From assembly GCA_963797335.1 (NCBI GenBank), contig CAWCOU010000006.1:248001-312000 (forward strand): DNA of 64,000 nucleotides. The letters run 5' to 3'. This document shows positions 25,969 through 34,715 of this stretch, piece by piece. The translations under genes and the position numbers were made by a program. The notes beneath the pieces are model-generated. The model saw nothing but the letters and a program-made list of their open reading frames with translations, had not been told where the DNA came from and searched no databases. The stretch comes from CAWCOU01 sp963797335. GTDB taxonomy: Bacteria; Pseudomonadota; Gammaproteobacteria; JAURND01. Each line of letters starts with the position of its first letter. Position 1 is the stretch's first letter.

Positions 25969-26831
25969 GCCGATAATTCTCGAATAACATTGGATAATTC
26001 ATGCTCCCAATGGGGAGGCGTGATCTGAAGTCCCTCTGTGATTTTTTGACAATTCAGTACTGAATTGCTGGGTCGTTTCGCTGCGGTAGGGTATTCGGCC
26101 GTGGTAATCGGCAACAGTTCGCGCGTGCGTAAAGGTAAATGAGTGGCCTTAGCCAAAATAGCCTCCGCAAATTGGTACCAGCTCACCGGCTGCATACCAC
26201 AAAAATGATAAGTACCCCAAGGTAGTTGGTGCGATACCATTTGTTCGCACAAACGAAAAATAACCGCAGCAATGTCTTTGGCCGCCGTAGGACAACCCCG
26301 CTGGTCATCGACAATGGTTAATCTTTCACGTTCTTGCGCCAAACGCAGGATGGTCTTCACAAAGTTTTGCCCGTAGACACCGAATACCCAGCTTACTCTT
26401 AAAATCACATGCGTTGAGAGCGTGTCTCGCACCGCCAGCTCTCCCAGCCACTTGGTTCTACCATACACACTGCGTGGATTGGTTTCATCCCCTTCTGTGT
26501 AAGCCGAAGTCTTTTCGCCATCGAATACATAATCCGTCGACAATTGTAATAAAGGAATCTTGAATTGAGCACAAGCTTTGGCCAAATTTAAAGCACCCAG
26601 ATGATTGACTCGATTAGCCAATTCTTGCTCTTGCTCGGCTTGGTCCACTTTAGTATAAGCAGCTGCGTTAACCACGACATCGGGCTGATGATGTTGGATA
26701 GCCGCATTTACTTGCGCCGGCTCACCAATGTCTAAGGCTTGGCGATTGAGCAGGATGACTTGCTGTGCCAGCGGGTGACGTTTAAATTCACTGCCAACCT
26801 GACCATCCGCCCCGGTGACTAATAATTTCAT
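25965..26831 (-). CDS. rfbD: dTDP-4-dehydrorhamnose reductase
   Basis: 288 residues with the N-terminal MKLLVTGADGQVGSEF nucleotide site, VVNAAAYTKVDQAEQE, STDYVFDGEK and the catalytic YGRTKWLGE. It reduces the 4-keto group to give dTDP-L-rhamnose. It overlaps rfbC and rfbB by 4 bp each, so translation is coupled. Its presence with rfbA, rfbB and rfbC makes L-rhamnose the expected product of this branch. Confidence 0.95.
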   Translation of the reverse strand: MKLLVTGADGQVGSEFKRHPLAQQVILLNRQALDIGEPAQVNAAIQHHQPDVVVNAAAYTKVDQAEQEQELANRVNHLGALNLAKACAQFKIPLLQLSTDYVFDGEKTSAYTEGDETNPRSVYGRTKWLGELAVRDTLSTHVILRVSWVFGVYGQNFVKTILRLAQERERLTIVDDQRGCPTAAKDIAAVIFRLCEQMVSHQLPWGTYHFCGMQPVSWYQFAEAILAKATHLPLRTRELLPITTAEYPTAAKRPSNSVLNCQKITEGLQITPPHWEHELSNVIRELSA

Positions 26832-27415
26832 GCGATATGCTCAGAATGATTAAGCTTATCGCCCACAAACACCGGCAGATGCGCCACAGGTACATTTTTT
26901 AATAAAGGATAGGCTGCATCTTTGGCTGACACGATAGGCTGGGCACCAGGCCATTGAATGGCCAGCTCGGGATCAGACCAAATGACACCGAACTCGGAGT
27001 GAGGATCGTAGTAATTTGAACATTTATAGAGAAAATCGACACCCTCGGTTAAGGCCATAAAACCATGGGCAAAACCCGCAGGAATAAATAGCTGCCGATG
27101 ATTTTCTGCGCTCAATTCAAACCCCACCCAGGCACCAAATGTCGGTGATCCCCGACGGATGTCTACCGCTACATCGAACACCGCACCTCGACTAACCCTC
27201 ACCAATTTGGCCTGTGGATGTTGCAGTTGGTAGTGCAACCCTCTAAGTACATCGAGATGAGAGTACGAATAATTATCCTGCACAAACAATGCGGTTACGC
27301 CAGCCGCTGCGTATTTCTCAGCAGAAAATGACTCTAGAAAAAAACCACGGCTGTCTTGATAGACAGTCGGTTCAAAGAGCAGTACACCGGGTAGCTTGGT
27401 TTCAGTAACCTTCAT
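26828..27415 (-). CDS. rfbC: dTDP-4-dehydrorhamnose 3,5-epimerase
   Basis: 195 residues, a cupin-fold epimerase. The conserved blocks are PTVYQDSRGFFLESFS, FVQDNYSYSHLDVLRGLHYQL (catalytic His), VDIRRGSPTFGAWVG and FIPAGFAHGFMAL. It epimerises C3 and C5 of dTDP-4-keto-6-deoxyglucose. It overlaps rfbA by 14 bp and rfbD by 4 bp. Length and motifs match RmlC enzymes well. Confidence 0.95.
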   Translation of the reverse strand: MKVTETKLPGVLLFEPTVYQDSRGFFLESFSAEKYAAAGVTALFVQDNYSYSHLDVLRGLHYQLQHPQAKLVRVSRGAVFDVAVDIRRGSPTFGAWVGFELSAENHRQLFIPAGFAHGFMALTEGVDFLYKCSNYYDPHSEFGVIWSDPELAIQWPGAQPIVSAKDAAYPLLKNVPVAHLPVFVGDKLNHSEHIA

Positions 27416-28286
27416 TGACAGGCCTCTCCAAAAGACTGATTAAGTAATCACCATAGCCGCTTTTTGCCAATGAGCGTCCTAAAGAGATCAATTGTTCATC
27501 GTTGATAAATCCCCTGCGCCAGGCAATTTCCTCAGGACAAGCGATTTTTAAGCCCTGCCTTGCTTCTACGACCTCGACAAATTGAGAAGCCTCCAATAAC
27601 GCTTTATGCGTTCCCGTATCCAACCAGGCAATGCCACGACTGAGAATTTCTACATTTAGGCGATTGGCGCGCAAATAAGTGCAGTTCAAATCGGTTATTT
27701 CTAATTCACCACGGGGGGAAGGACGTAAACTCTTGGCTATATCCACGACTTGATTGTCGTACATATAAAGGCCTGTCACCGCATAATTGGAACGAGGCAC
27801 CTGTGGCTTCTCTTCAATTGTCACCACCCGCCTGTGCTCGTCAAACACCACAACGCCGTAGCGTTCCGGGTCTTGCACATAATAAGCAAACACCGTGCCG
27901 CCCTGGAGGCAAGCCATGTTTTTTTGCAATAAATGGCTTAGCCCTTGACCATAAAAAATATTATCCCCTAACACCAGACAAACGGAATCTCGACCAATAA
28001 AGGATTCGCCAATAATAAATGCTTGCGCTAATCCTTCTGGAGCGGGTTGAATGGCATATTGGATTGAAATTCCCCACTGTGAACCATCATGCAACAAGCG
28101 GCGAAACATAGGGACATCATCGGCGGTGGTGATAACTAAAATGTCTTGTATACCGGCCAACATCAAGGTAGACAAGGGATAATAAATCATCGGCTTGTCA
28201 TAGACGGGATTGAGCTGTTTACTAATCGCTTTCGTAATCGGATATAATCGAGTACCTGAACCACCTGCCAATATAATACCTTTCAT
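27402..28286 (-). CDS. rfbA: Glucose-1-phosphate thymidylyltransferase
   Basis: 294 residues. The signature GGSGTRLYPITKAISKQL at the N-terminus, DKPMIYYPLSTLMLAGI, LVLGDNIFYG and EEKPQVPRSNYAVTGLYMYD match RmlA, which makes dTDP-glucose from dTTP and glucose-1-phosphate. It is the first of the four rfb genes and follows the aminotransferase gene by 21 bp. Feedback control by dTDP-rhamnose is known in the family. Confidence 0.96.
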   Translation of the reverse strand: MKGIILAGGSGTRLYPITKAISKQLNPVYDKPMIYYPLSTLMLAGIQDILVITTADDVPMFRRLLHDGSQWGISIQYAIQPAPEGLAQAFIIGESFIGRDSVCLVLGDNIFYGQGLSHLLQKNMACLQGGTVFAYYVQDPERYGVVVFDEHRRVVTIEEKPQVPRSNYAVTGLYMYDNQVVDIAKSLRPSPRGELEITDLNCTYLRANRLNVEILSRGIAWLDTGTHKALLEASQFVEVVEARQGLKIACPEEIAWRRGFINDEQLISLGRSLAKSGYGDYLISLLERPVNEGY

Positions 28287-28307
28287 CGTACTGGCAACCT
28301 CTTAGTC

Positions 28308-29453
28308 TTATACAAAATGGGGAACAGCGTGTTCTGAAAGTCCTTTAGTTTTGACTGCGTTAATAACAACAGAGGCTATCCGTGCCACTTCTTCCTCGGA
28401 AAGATAGGGATGGAAAGGCAAGCTGAGTACATGCCTGGCCGCTGCTTCCGCATGAGGTAAGGTATAATGATCACTGCCATTTAATTGAACCATCAATGGC
28501 TGTTGGTGTATGCACATAGGGTAGTGCACCGCCGTTGGGATATGTTGTTGCGCCAACGCCTGAATCACCTGCTCCCGCGCATTGACTTGGACAGTATACT
28601 GAGCATAAGAGCTCTCATTGTGATCGAGAATGGTCGGGGTAATGACATGATTGGCCAACAAACGATCGTAGTGTTGTGCCACTTGCTTCCTTTGCTGCAA
28701 TTCCGCTGGGAAAATTTCAAACTTAGCCAGCAAGATAGCGGCCTGTAAGGTATCAAAACGGCCGTTAACACCCATAGTCACGTGGTGATAGCTTCTATCT
28801 TGGCCATGATTACGAATGCGGCGTAAAGCCAGCGCCAACTCATCGTCTTGAGTAAAACAGGCACCGCCATCGCCGTAACAGCCTAGGGGTTTGGAAGGGT
28901 AAAAACTGGTGCAGCCAATCGTGCCTAAATTACACGAAGAACGCCCTTTATAAGTGGCCCCAAAACTCTGTGCGGCATCTTCAATCACGTACAGCCCATA
29001 CTTGTCAGCAATGGCGTCGATAGCATCAAAATCCGCGCATTGACCGTAGAGGTTAACGGGCATAATGGCCTTGGTGCGTGGCGTAATTGCCTGCTCAATC
29101 AAGGTGGTATCCAGGTTGTAGGTAAGCGGGTCAATATCGACAAATACCGGTTTGGCGCCTAGCAATTTGGCCATGGTCGCCGTGGCAATAAAGCTGAATG
29201 GGGTGGTAATAATCTCGTCACCTGGCTTTATGTTTAAAGCCATCAGCGCAAACAAGAGAGCATCGGTACCGCTGGCGACAGTAATACAATGTTTGGCACC
29301 CACATACTGGGCGAGACGGGTTTCCAGCTCCTCTACTTCGGGCCCCATGACATACTGACTGTGGTCAAAAACCTGCTTAATGCGTTTATCTATGTTATCT
29401 TGAATACGGAGATATTGTGCTTTTAAATCAATAAATTGCATAATATAATTCAT
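28308..29453 (-). CDS. DegT/DnrJ/EryC1-family sugar aminotransferase, WbpE-like
   Basis: 381 residues of a PLP-dependent fold type I aminotransferase. The blocks FIDLKAQYLRIQDNID, QYVMGPEVEELE, ASGTDALLFALMAL, PVNLYGQCADFDAI, EDAAQSFGATYKG and the PLP lysine in SFYPSKPLGCYGDGG (about residue 190) closely resemble WbpE, which aminates UDP-3-keto-GlcNAcA. The other enzymes of that route (WbpA, WbpB, WbpD) are not in the window, so the substrate may instead be a dTDP- or UDP-keto sugar. It is the first gene of the operon; a second ATG four codons in is another possible start. Confidence 0.87.
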   Translation of the reverse strand: MNYIMQFIDLKAQYLRIQDNIDKRIKQVFDHSQYVMGPEVEELETRLAQYVGAKHCITVASGTDALLFALMALNIKPGDEIITTPFSFIATATMAKLLGAKPVFVDIDPLTYNLDTTLIEQAITPRTKAIMPVNLYGQCADFDAIDAIADKYGLYVIEDAAQSFGATYKGRSSCNLGTIGCTSFYPSKPLGCYGDGGACFTQDDELALALRRIRNHGQDRSYHHVTMGVNGRFDTLQAAILLAKFEIFPAELQQRKQVAQHYDRLLANHVITPTILDHNESSYAQYTVQVNAREQVIQALAQQHIPTAVHYPMCIHQQPLMVQLNGSDHYTLPHAEAAARHVLSLPFHPYLSEEEVARIASVVINAVKTKGLSEHAVPHFV

Positions 29454-29608
29454 CGTCTCTGAGGAGGGTAAACAATTTTTTCATAGTAACGTATCTTCTC
29501 TAAAAACACAACCACGGTGCTTGTTTTTATAACAAGCATAGGTAGAATGGTATGTCTTAGGTTACTAGGCATGAATCATCACTGTTTTTCTTAATATAGG
29601 CTATACGA

Positions 29609-30139
29609 ATGGAACATCTTAACATTACTTTTTCTACTAATAATCAACGTTCTGCTATTTCCCAATTAATTTATCTGATCGCTAAAAACCAATGCCGTAT
29701 AGAGGAAAGCCGCATGACCATGCTGGGCACGGAATTCACGGGTATGCTGCGCATCGCTGGGAACTGGAGCGCCATCGCCAAAGTAGAGGCCAGTATCATC
29801 GGTTTACAAAGCACTCCCGAACTTAAGGTACAATGCAAACGGGGCAAAGGTCTTAAGGTAGAAGGTAATCACCTGCCCTACATAGCGCAAGTAGTCGCCC
29901 TGGATACGCCAGAAGTCGTCCATGAAGTCAGCCATTTTTTCGCGGCCCAAAATATTTTGATCATTGACTTGCAAACCGACCCCTTTAAAACCAGCTACTC
30001 CGATACCTTAATGCTGACCTTATCCTTACGCATCAGCATCCCCACCACTATTAATATCGCCGACTTGCGCGAGCATTTTATGGTGCTATGCGATGAGTTA
30101 AATATTGATGGAATCATCGAACCGGAGAAAAGAGGATGA
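29609..30139 (+). CDS. gcvR: ACT-domain protein, GcvR-like regulator
   Basis: 176 residues that split into two ACT domains (about 1-85 and 90-170). GcvR in E. coli controls the glycine cleavage operon by binding GcvA. The order here, gcvR then bcp with a 4-bp overlap, is the same as in E. coli and is the strongest support for the name. The motifs (ISQLIYLIAKNQCRIEESRMTMLG; VVALDTPEVVHEVSHFF) fit the family. No gcvA is nearby, so the target is inferred. Confidence 0.78.
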   Translation: MEHLNITFSTNNQRSAISQLIYLIAKNQCRIEESRMTMLGTEFTGMLRIAGNWSAIAKVEASIIGLQSTPELKVQCKRGKGLKVEGNHLPYIAQVVALDTPEVVHEVSHFFAAQNILIIDLQTDPFKTSYSDTLMLTLSLRISIPTTINIADLREHFMVLCDELNIDGIIEPEKRG

Positions 30140-30633
30140 CAGCAACACATGCCAGCTTAAAGCAACCCATCTTAAACCTCTCTTTTTCAGCCACTACGTC
30201 CACAATCCGCAGCTTCGCCGACCTGAAAAATAAGAATCTGGTGCTTTATTTTTACCCGAAAGACAACACCCCGGGTTGCACGCAAGAAAGCAAGGATTTC
30301 AGTGAACTTTACCCCCGCTTCCAGGCATTAAACACAGAAATCATCGGGGTCTCGCGCGATAGCTTGGCATCGCATGAGAAATTTACCTGCAAATACTCAT
30401 TCCCGTTTCCGTTGATCGCCGATGTCGATAGCAGTCTATCCGAGTATTTTAATGTCATCAAAATGAAAACCCTGTTCGGCAAAAAAGGCTTTGGGATACA
30501 GCGAAGCACCTTCCTGATCGATAGCCAAGGTATTCTGCAAGCCGAATGGCGCAACGTCAAAGTAACAAACCACGCCGCTACTGTTCTACAAGCAGTCACT
30601 AAATTAAATCCATCCGCTGCGCCGTTGGATTAA
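30136..30633 (+). CDS. bcp: Peroxiredoxin, Bcp/PrxQ family
   Basis: 165 residues with the peroxidatic site YFYPKDNTPGCTQESKDF near residue 48. Bcp uses thioredoxin to reduce hydroperoxides. E. coli Bcp has a second Cys five residues after the first; here that position is not Cys (GCTQESKD), so the enzyme looks like a 1-Cys form or uses the Cys in FTCKYSF near residue 80 as partner. It is translationally coupled to gcvR by an ATGA overlap. Confidence 0.92.
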   Translation: MTATHASLKQPILNLSFSATTSTIRSFADLKNKNLVLYFYPKDNTPGCTQESKDFSELYPRFQALNTEIIGVSRDSLASHEKFTCKYSFPFPLIADVDSSLSEYFNVIKMKTLFGKKGFGIQRSTFLIDSQGILQAEWRNVKVTNHAATVLQAVTKLNPSAAPLD

Positions 30634-30651
30634 CTCCCCCGTCCCCGCGCT

Positions 30652-30750
30652 CCACGTCATCCCACCACCACGTCATCCCACCACCACCACGTCATCCTGA
30701 GCGAAGCGAAGGATCTCCATATAGTGGCACTTCAAGGAGATCCTTCGCTA
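30652..30750. repeat. Tandem CCACGTCATCCCACCA units and a GATCTCC palindrome
   Basis: Short direct repeats of CACGTCATCC at the left lead into an inverted repeat AGCGAAGGATCTCC (30705-30718) / GGAGATCCTTCGCT (30736-30749). It belongs to the same family as the palindrome at 5135-5225. Confidence 0.75.
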
Positions 30751-30831
30751 CGAGTATTGTTTTTGTTAAGACTGGCTTAAGATGCTTGATTTATCATAAG
30801 AAAAAGCTGGCTGTGGCCAAAACGAGTAGAT

Positions 30832-32613
30832 ATGACACTGAATACCAAGCAAGAAATCCTGACCTCTTGTGATATTTTTTCACAACTGCAACCTGATGAA
30901 ATTAAAGCACTTTCTGACCTGACTGAGGTTGTCACTTTGGAGGAAAATCAGGCGCTCTTTTATCGCGATGATGCTTCTCGCGATGCTTACGTGGTCATTT
31001 CTGGCAAACTCCTAGCGACAACAGCGACTGCCCATACGCCAGGTAAATTCATAGGCTATATTCATCCCAATGAGATCGTCGGGGAAATGAGCCTACTCAC
31101 CGAAATGCCGCGCTCCCTGTCCATCTTTGCCGCTACCCATACGCAATTATTGATGATTCGCCAGCCAGACTTTCAGCATCTTTGCTACCATAATCCAGAA
31201 GTCGCATTTAAAATGCTGGAAATTATTATTAAACGCACTCAAGGTGTTATAAAACAGCTAAATAACGCCCAAACCACAAAATTTATCGCCTTATTGCCGA
31301 CTTCTGACTCGATAAACCTAGCGGCGCTGATTCATCATTTCCAACAGTTCAGCCAACATTCCGACAAAGTCATCGTGCTCAACGAAAAGGAGCTGCCACA
31401 AAAGTCGGATGAGATTTCCCATCTACTGCTGACCCTGCGAGAAAAGGCCAATTACATCATCTATCCGGTTTCTAGCCACGATACAGAACGTCAAGAAATA
31501 TTACTGCACTTTGCCGATAAAACCGTTTTATTGGCCAAAGCCAACCAAGATCCAGAAGAAAATTTATTTTGGGAGCAATGCATACAGCATCAATTCACCT
31601 ACGATAAAGATCAACTGGAATTAGCCTTACTCTATACCAATACCAATGAAAAACCCCAAAACACCAAGCAATGGTTGGACAAGGCGCCTTTCTTCCGGCA
31701 TCACCATGTTTATTTAGATAAACTGGATGATATCAAACGACTCTTCCGGTATGTCACAGGCTCTGCCACTGGTTTGGTTTTAGGCGGTGGCGGCATGAAG
31801 GGCTGGGCACATGTCGGCGCGATAAAAGCATTACAAGAAGCCAATATCCCCATTGATGCCATCGGCGGCACCAGTGTCGGAGCGGGCGTGGGTGCTTGCT
31901 ATTTATTATCCGATTCATTTGACGAAATGCGTGAGAAATTTAATCGTCTATGTTCTGCAACCATGAAATCGTTCACCTCTTTGCGCGAATTGACTTGGCC
32001 GTTGATTTCCCTGTTCAGTGGTAAGAGCGGCACGTTGAGTGCGCAAGAAGAATTAAACCACCCTATCGAAGATTTAATACGGCCGTTCTTTTGTATTTCT
32101 TGTAATATCACTCGCAAAGAACAAGCCATCCATAGCCAAGGTTCACTGTGGGAAAATACCAGGGCTTCTGCCTCGCTGCCCGGTTTAGTTCCACCGTTAA
32201 TCAAGAATAATGAGCTTCATGTCGACGGCGGGGTTGTCAATAATTTACCGGTCAATGTCATGGCGGATTTCTTAGAAAACTCGGGAACAATTATTGCGGT
32301 TTCCATCACCAACCTCGCCCGTCCTCCCGGTACTTATTCGTTTTCACCCATTATCTCGCTGCGGGATTCTATTTTATTTAAATTAGGCTTAAAAAAAGAA
32401 TACCGTTTTCCTTCTTTATTTTATACTTTCATTGATTCGTTATTAATGGGCTCTCATTCCCAACAAAAATTAAATATGCAAAGAGCGGATGTATTGGTGC
32501 AACCCGATCTCAATCCTTACGGCGGTTTAGACACCAAAAGTCCCATTGATCAAATCATCCATATGGGTTACCTCGCCACCCAAGAAGCATTGCGCGCGAG
32601 AGCATTGGTATGA
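30832..32613 (+). CDS. Cyclic-nucleotide-binding patatin-like phospholipase (NTE family)
   Basis: 593 residues. An N-terminal cyclic nucleotide-binding domain (about 8-140) has a phosphate-binding cassette GEMSLLTEMPRSLS with the key Gly-Glu and Arg in place. A linker domain like that of NTE-type enzymes (about 145-305) follows, then a patatin domain (about 312-500) with oxyanion loop GGGGMKGWAHVG, nucleophile Ser in GGTSVGAG (about residue 348) and catalytic Asp in HVDGGVVNNLP (about 465). No membrane segment is seen. The predicted role is a lysophospholipase or phospholipase A gated by a cyclic nucleotide. The downstream cyclase gene overlaps by 4 bp, giving a likely enzyme-effector pair. 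Confidence 0.9.
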   Translation: MTLNTKQEILTSCDIFSQLQPDEIKALSDLTEVVTLEENQALFYRDDASRDAYVVISGKLLATTATAHTPGKFIGYIHPNEIVGEMSLLTEMPRSLSIFAATHTQLLMIRQPDFQHLCYHNPEVAFKMLEIIIKRTQGVIKQLNNAQTTKFIALLPTSDSINLAALIHHFQQFSQHSDKVIVLNEKELPQKSDEISHLLLTLREKANYIIYPVSSHDTERQEILLHFADKTVLLAKANQDPEENLFWEQCIQHQFTYDKDQLELALLYTNTNEKPQNTKQWLDKAPFFRHHHVYLDKLDDIKRLFRYVTGSATGLVLGGGGMKGWAHVGAIKALQEANIPIDAIGGTSVGAGVGACYLLSDSFDEMREKFNRLCSATMKSFTSLRELTWPLISLFSGKSGTLSAQEELNHPIEDLIRPFFCISCNITRKEQAIHSQGSLWENTRASASLPGLVPPLIKNNELHVDGGVVNNLPVNVMADFLENSGTIIAVSITNLARPPGTYSFSPIISLRDSILFKLGLKKEYRFPSLFYTFIDSLLMGSHSQQKLNMQRADVLVQPDLNPYGGLDTKSPIDQIIHMGYLATQEALRARALV

Positions 32614-34589
32614 GTTCCTCACCGAAACGGAAATCACGTCGTTTATATGTCGACATTCTCATCGTATTTGTAACCTTGTTTCTGGTGACGACCATGTTAA
32701 TTATTGGTTATTTGCAATACAACCAATACCAACACAGTTTGACTTTTTCCAAAAAAATTGTCAGCCAACGCGGTGAATTAATTGCCAATGAAATTGATAA
32801 TTATTTAAAACCAGCGCAGGTGACTCAATTAATCGCCCCCCTCTTTAATCAGGGTTCGCTAGCATTAACCAATAAAGAATATATCACTATTTTTATGGAA
32901 GGTGTTTTGCGCGCCTATCCCTACATGTCTTCAATTTACATGGTCGATAACGAGGGTAACTTTATTGAAGAAGAACGAGTCAACCATAAACTCTATACCA
33001 AACCCACTGGCAAAAACGTACCTCCAAAAACCCAATACATTACCTATTATCTCAAGAAATCAGTCCTAAACGACAAACCCATCCACATGGATACGTATAT
33101 TTATAAAGACACCGAGGGTCACGTGCTCGGCACTGAAACCGCACCGAATATTGATCATTTTAATCCGTATTCTCGCCCCTGGTATCTGGGTGCTAAAAAT
33201 AATTCGACTAAATATTGGTTGGAAGTATATCCTTTCTTCCTATCAAACAATATCGGATTAACCGTTTCGTATCGACTGGTCGATAAAAACCAGCACTTAC
33301 TAGGCATTATTGCCAGCGATTTCGACGTCGACAGTTTATCCGATTTTCTAAAAAGTCGTAAAGCAAACCCTCAAGCGTTCAGCTTTATTATTAATGATAA
33401 AAAACAATTAATCGCCTACTCTGAATTTAACTCTACTCACAATGAAAAAAATGCGCATCTATTACCGATTACTCAACTCAATAATCCGATGATCGTGCAG
33501 GCATACCAACAATACTTAAAAAAACCGCAGCTGATTTTCCAGATCAAGGTAAACGGCGAAAGTTACCTCGTTTATTTTAAAAATTTCTCTTATGGAGATA
33601 ACCAATCTTGGTTAATTGGCTACCTCACGCCGTTAAATGAATTCATAGCACCGCTACAAAAAACAAAAAATGTGGCATTATTCTTTTCTTTTTTGATATT
33701 GTTGGTTGGTATTTTGCTGATTGCCTTGGTCTCGCGCAATATTTCACGCCCCATTGAATTGTTGACTGAAAGCATGAATCAAATTCAACAATTAAAATTA
33801 CAAGAGCCCATTCGCATTGATACCCATATTCAGGAAAATCTAAGCATGATGGATGCGCTGAATAATTTGCGCACCAGCTTATTGTCTTTTAGCGCCTACG
33901 TTCCTAAAGAATGGGTGGCGCAATTGGTAGGTCAAGGGGAACTTGCCACCTTGGGATTTGATCGTCGCCGGTTAACCATCTTGTTTTCGGACATTACTGG
34001 TTTTTCCGCAATTGCGGAACAAACTCCTCCCGAACAATTAGCCATTGCTTTAGCGGAATATTTTCAGATTTTATCCGACGTTATCAAGGCACATAACGGC
34101 ACTATCGATAAATACCTAGGCGACGGTATTATGGCTTTCTGGGGCGCACCTTTAGCGGATGAACAGCAAGTCAGTCATGCTTGCCAAGCGGCATTGGTAT
34201 GTCAGGAAAAAATAGCACAGTTAAATGAACGCTGGCTGCAGGAAGGAAAACCTCCATTCCGAACCCGCATCGGCCTCGCTACTGGTAATGCATTAGTAGG
34301 CAATATTGGCGCCGCCGATCGCATGAATTACACGGCCATGGGTGAAGTGGTGAATCTGGCTGCCTACCTGGAGAGCTTAAATAAGCAATTCAACACTCAA
34401 ATCTTGGTAACTGAAACCATATATAAACCCTGCGCCAACCAATTTACGTTTACTCCCCTGGGCTCTGTCTTGGCAAAAGGCAGTGACAAAAAAATGACAA
34501 TCTACCAATTAGTCGCCCCTAATGAAACCACACCATTTGCCATTCCCGCGCAGGCGGAAAACCATCCTTCCCAGGCACAAACGATTTAA
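32610..34589 (+). CDS. Membrane-bound class III adenylate/guanylate cyclase with Cache and HAMP domains
   Basis: 659 residues: a first membrane helix (about 14-35), an extracytoplasmic Cache-type sensor (about 40-345), a second helix (about 353-375), HAMP (about 375-430) and a class III cyclase domain (about 450-640). Both metal-binding aspartates are present (ILFSDITGF and YLGDGIMAFWG). The transition-state Asn is present, but the Arg four residues later in the usual NLAARLE is Tyr here (NLAAYLE, about 582-588), which may lower or change activity. Coupled by an ATGA overlap to the cyclic-nucleotide-binding patatin, its probable effector. Confidence 0.9.
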   Translation: MSSSPKRKSRRLYVDILIVFVTLFLVTTMLIIGYLQYNQYQHSLTFSKKIVSQRGELIANEIDNYLKPAQVTQLIAPLFNQGSLALTNKEYITIFMEGVLRAYPYMSSIYMVDNEGNFIEEERVNHKLYTKPTGKNVPPKTQYITYYLKKSVLNDKPIHMDTYIYKDTEGHVLGTETAPNIDHFNPYSRPWYLGAKNNSTKYWLEVYPFFLSNNIGLTVSYRLVDKNQHLLGIIASDFDVDSLSDFLKSRKANPQAFSFIINDKKQLIAYSEFNSTHNEKNAHLLPITQLNNPMIVQAYQQYLKKPQLIFQIKVNGESYLVYFKNFSYGDNQSWLIGYLTPLNEFIAPLQKTKNVALFFSFLILLVGILLIALVSRNISRPIELLTESMNQIQQLKLQEPIRIDTHIQENLSMMDALNNLRTSLLSFSAYVPKEWVAQLVGQGELATLGFDRRRLTILFSDITGFSAIAEQTPPEQLAIALAEYFQILSDVIKAHNGTIDKYLGDGIMAFWGAPLADEQQVSHACQAALVCQEKIAQLNERWLQEGKPPFRTRIGLATGNALVGNIGAADRMNYTAMGEVVNLAAYLESLNKQFNTQILVTETIYKPCANQFTFTPLGSVLAKGSDKKMTIYQLVAPNETTPFAIPAQAENHPSQAQTI

Positions 34590-34715
34590 AAACTATCTAA
34601 GTTTAATTTCGATAGGACGAAAGAAACCTATTTGCCTACTAAGAATGGATTTCCACGTGCATGGGAATGACTTATTGCTTGTTGCATAAAACGAGTCGCT
34701 CACGGCGTTTCAGGG

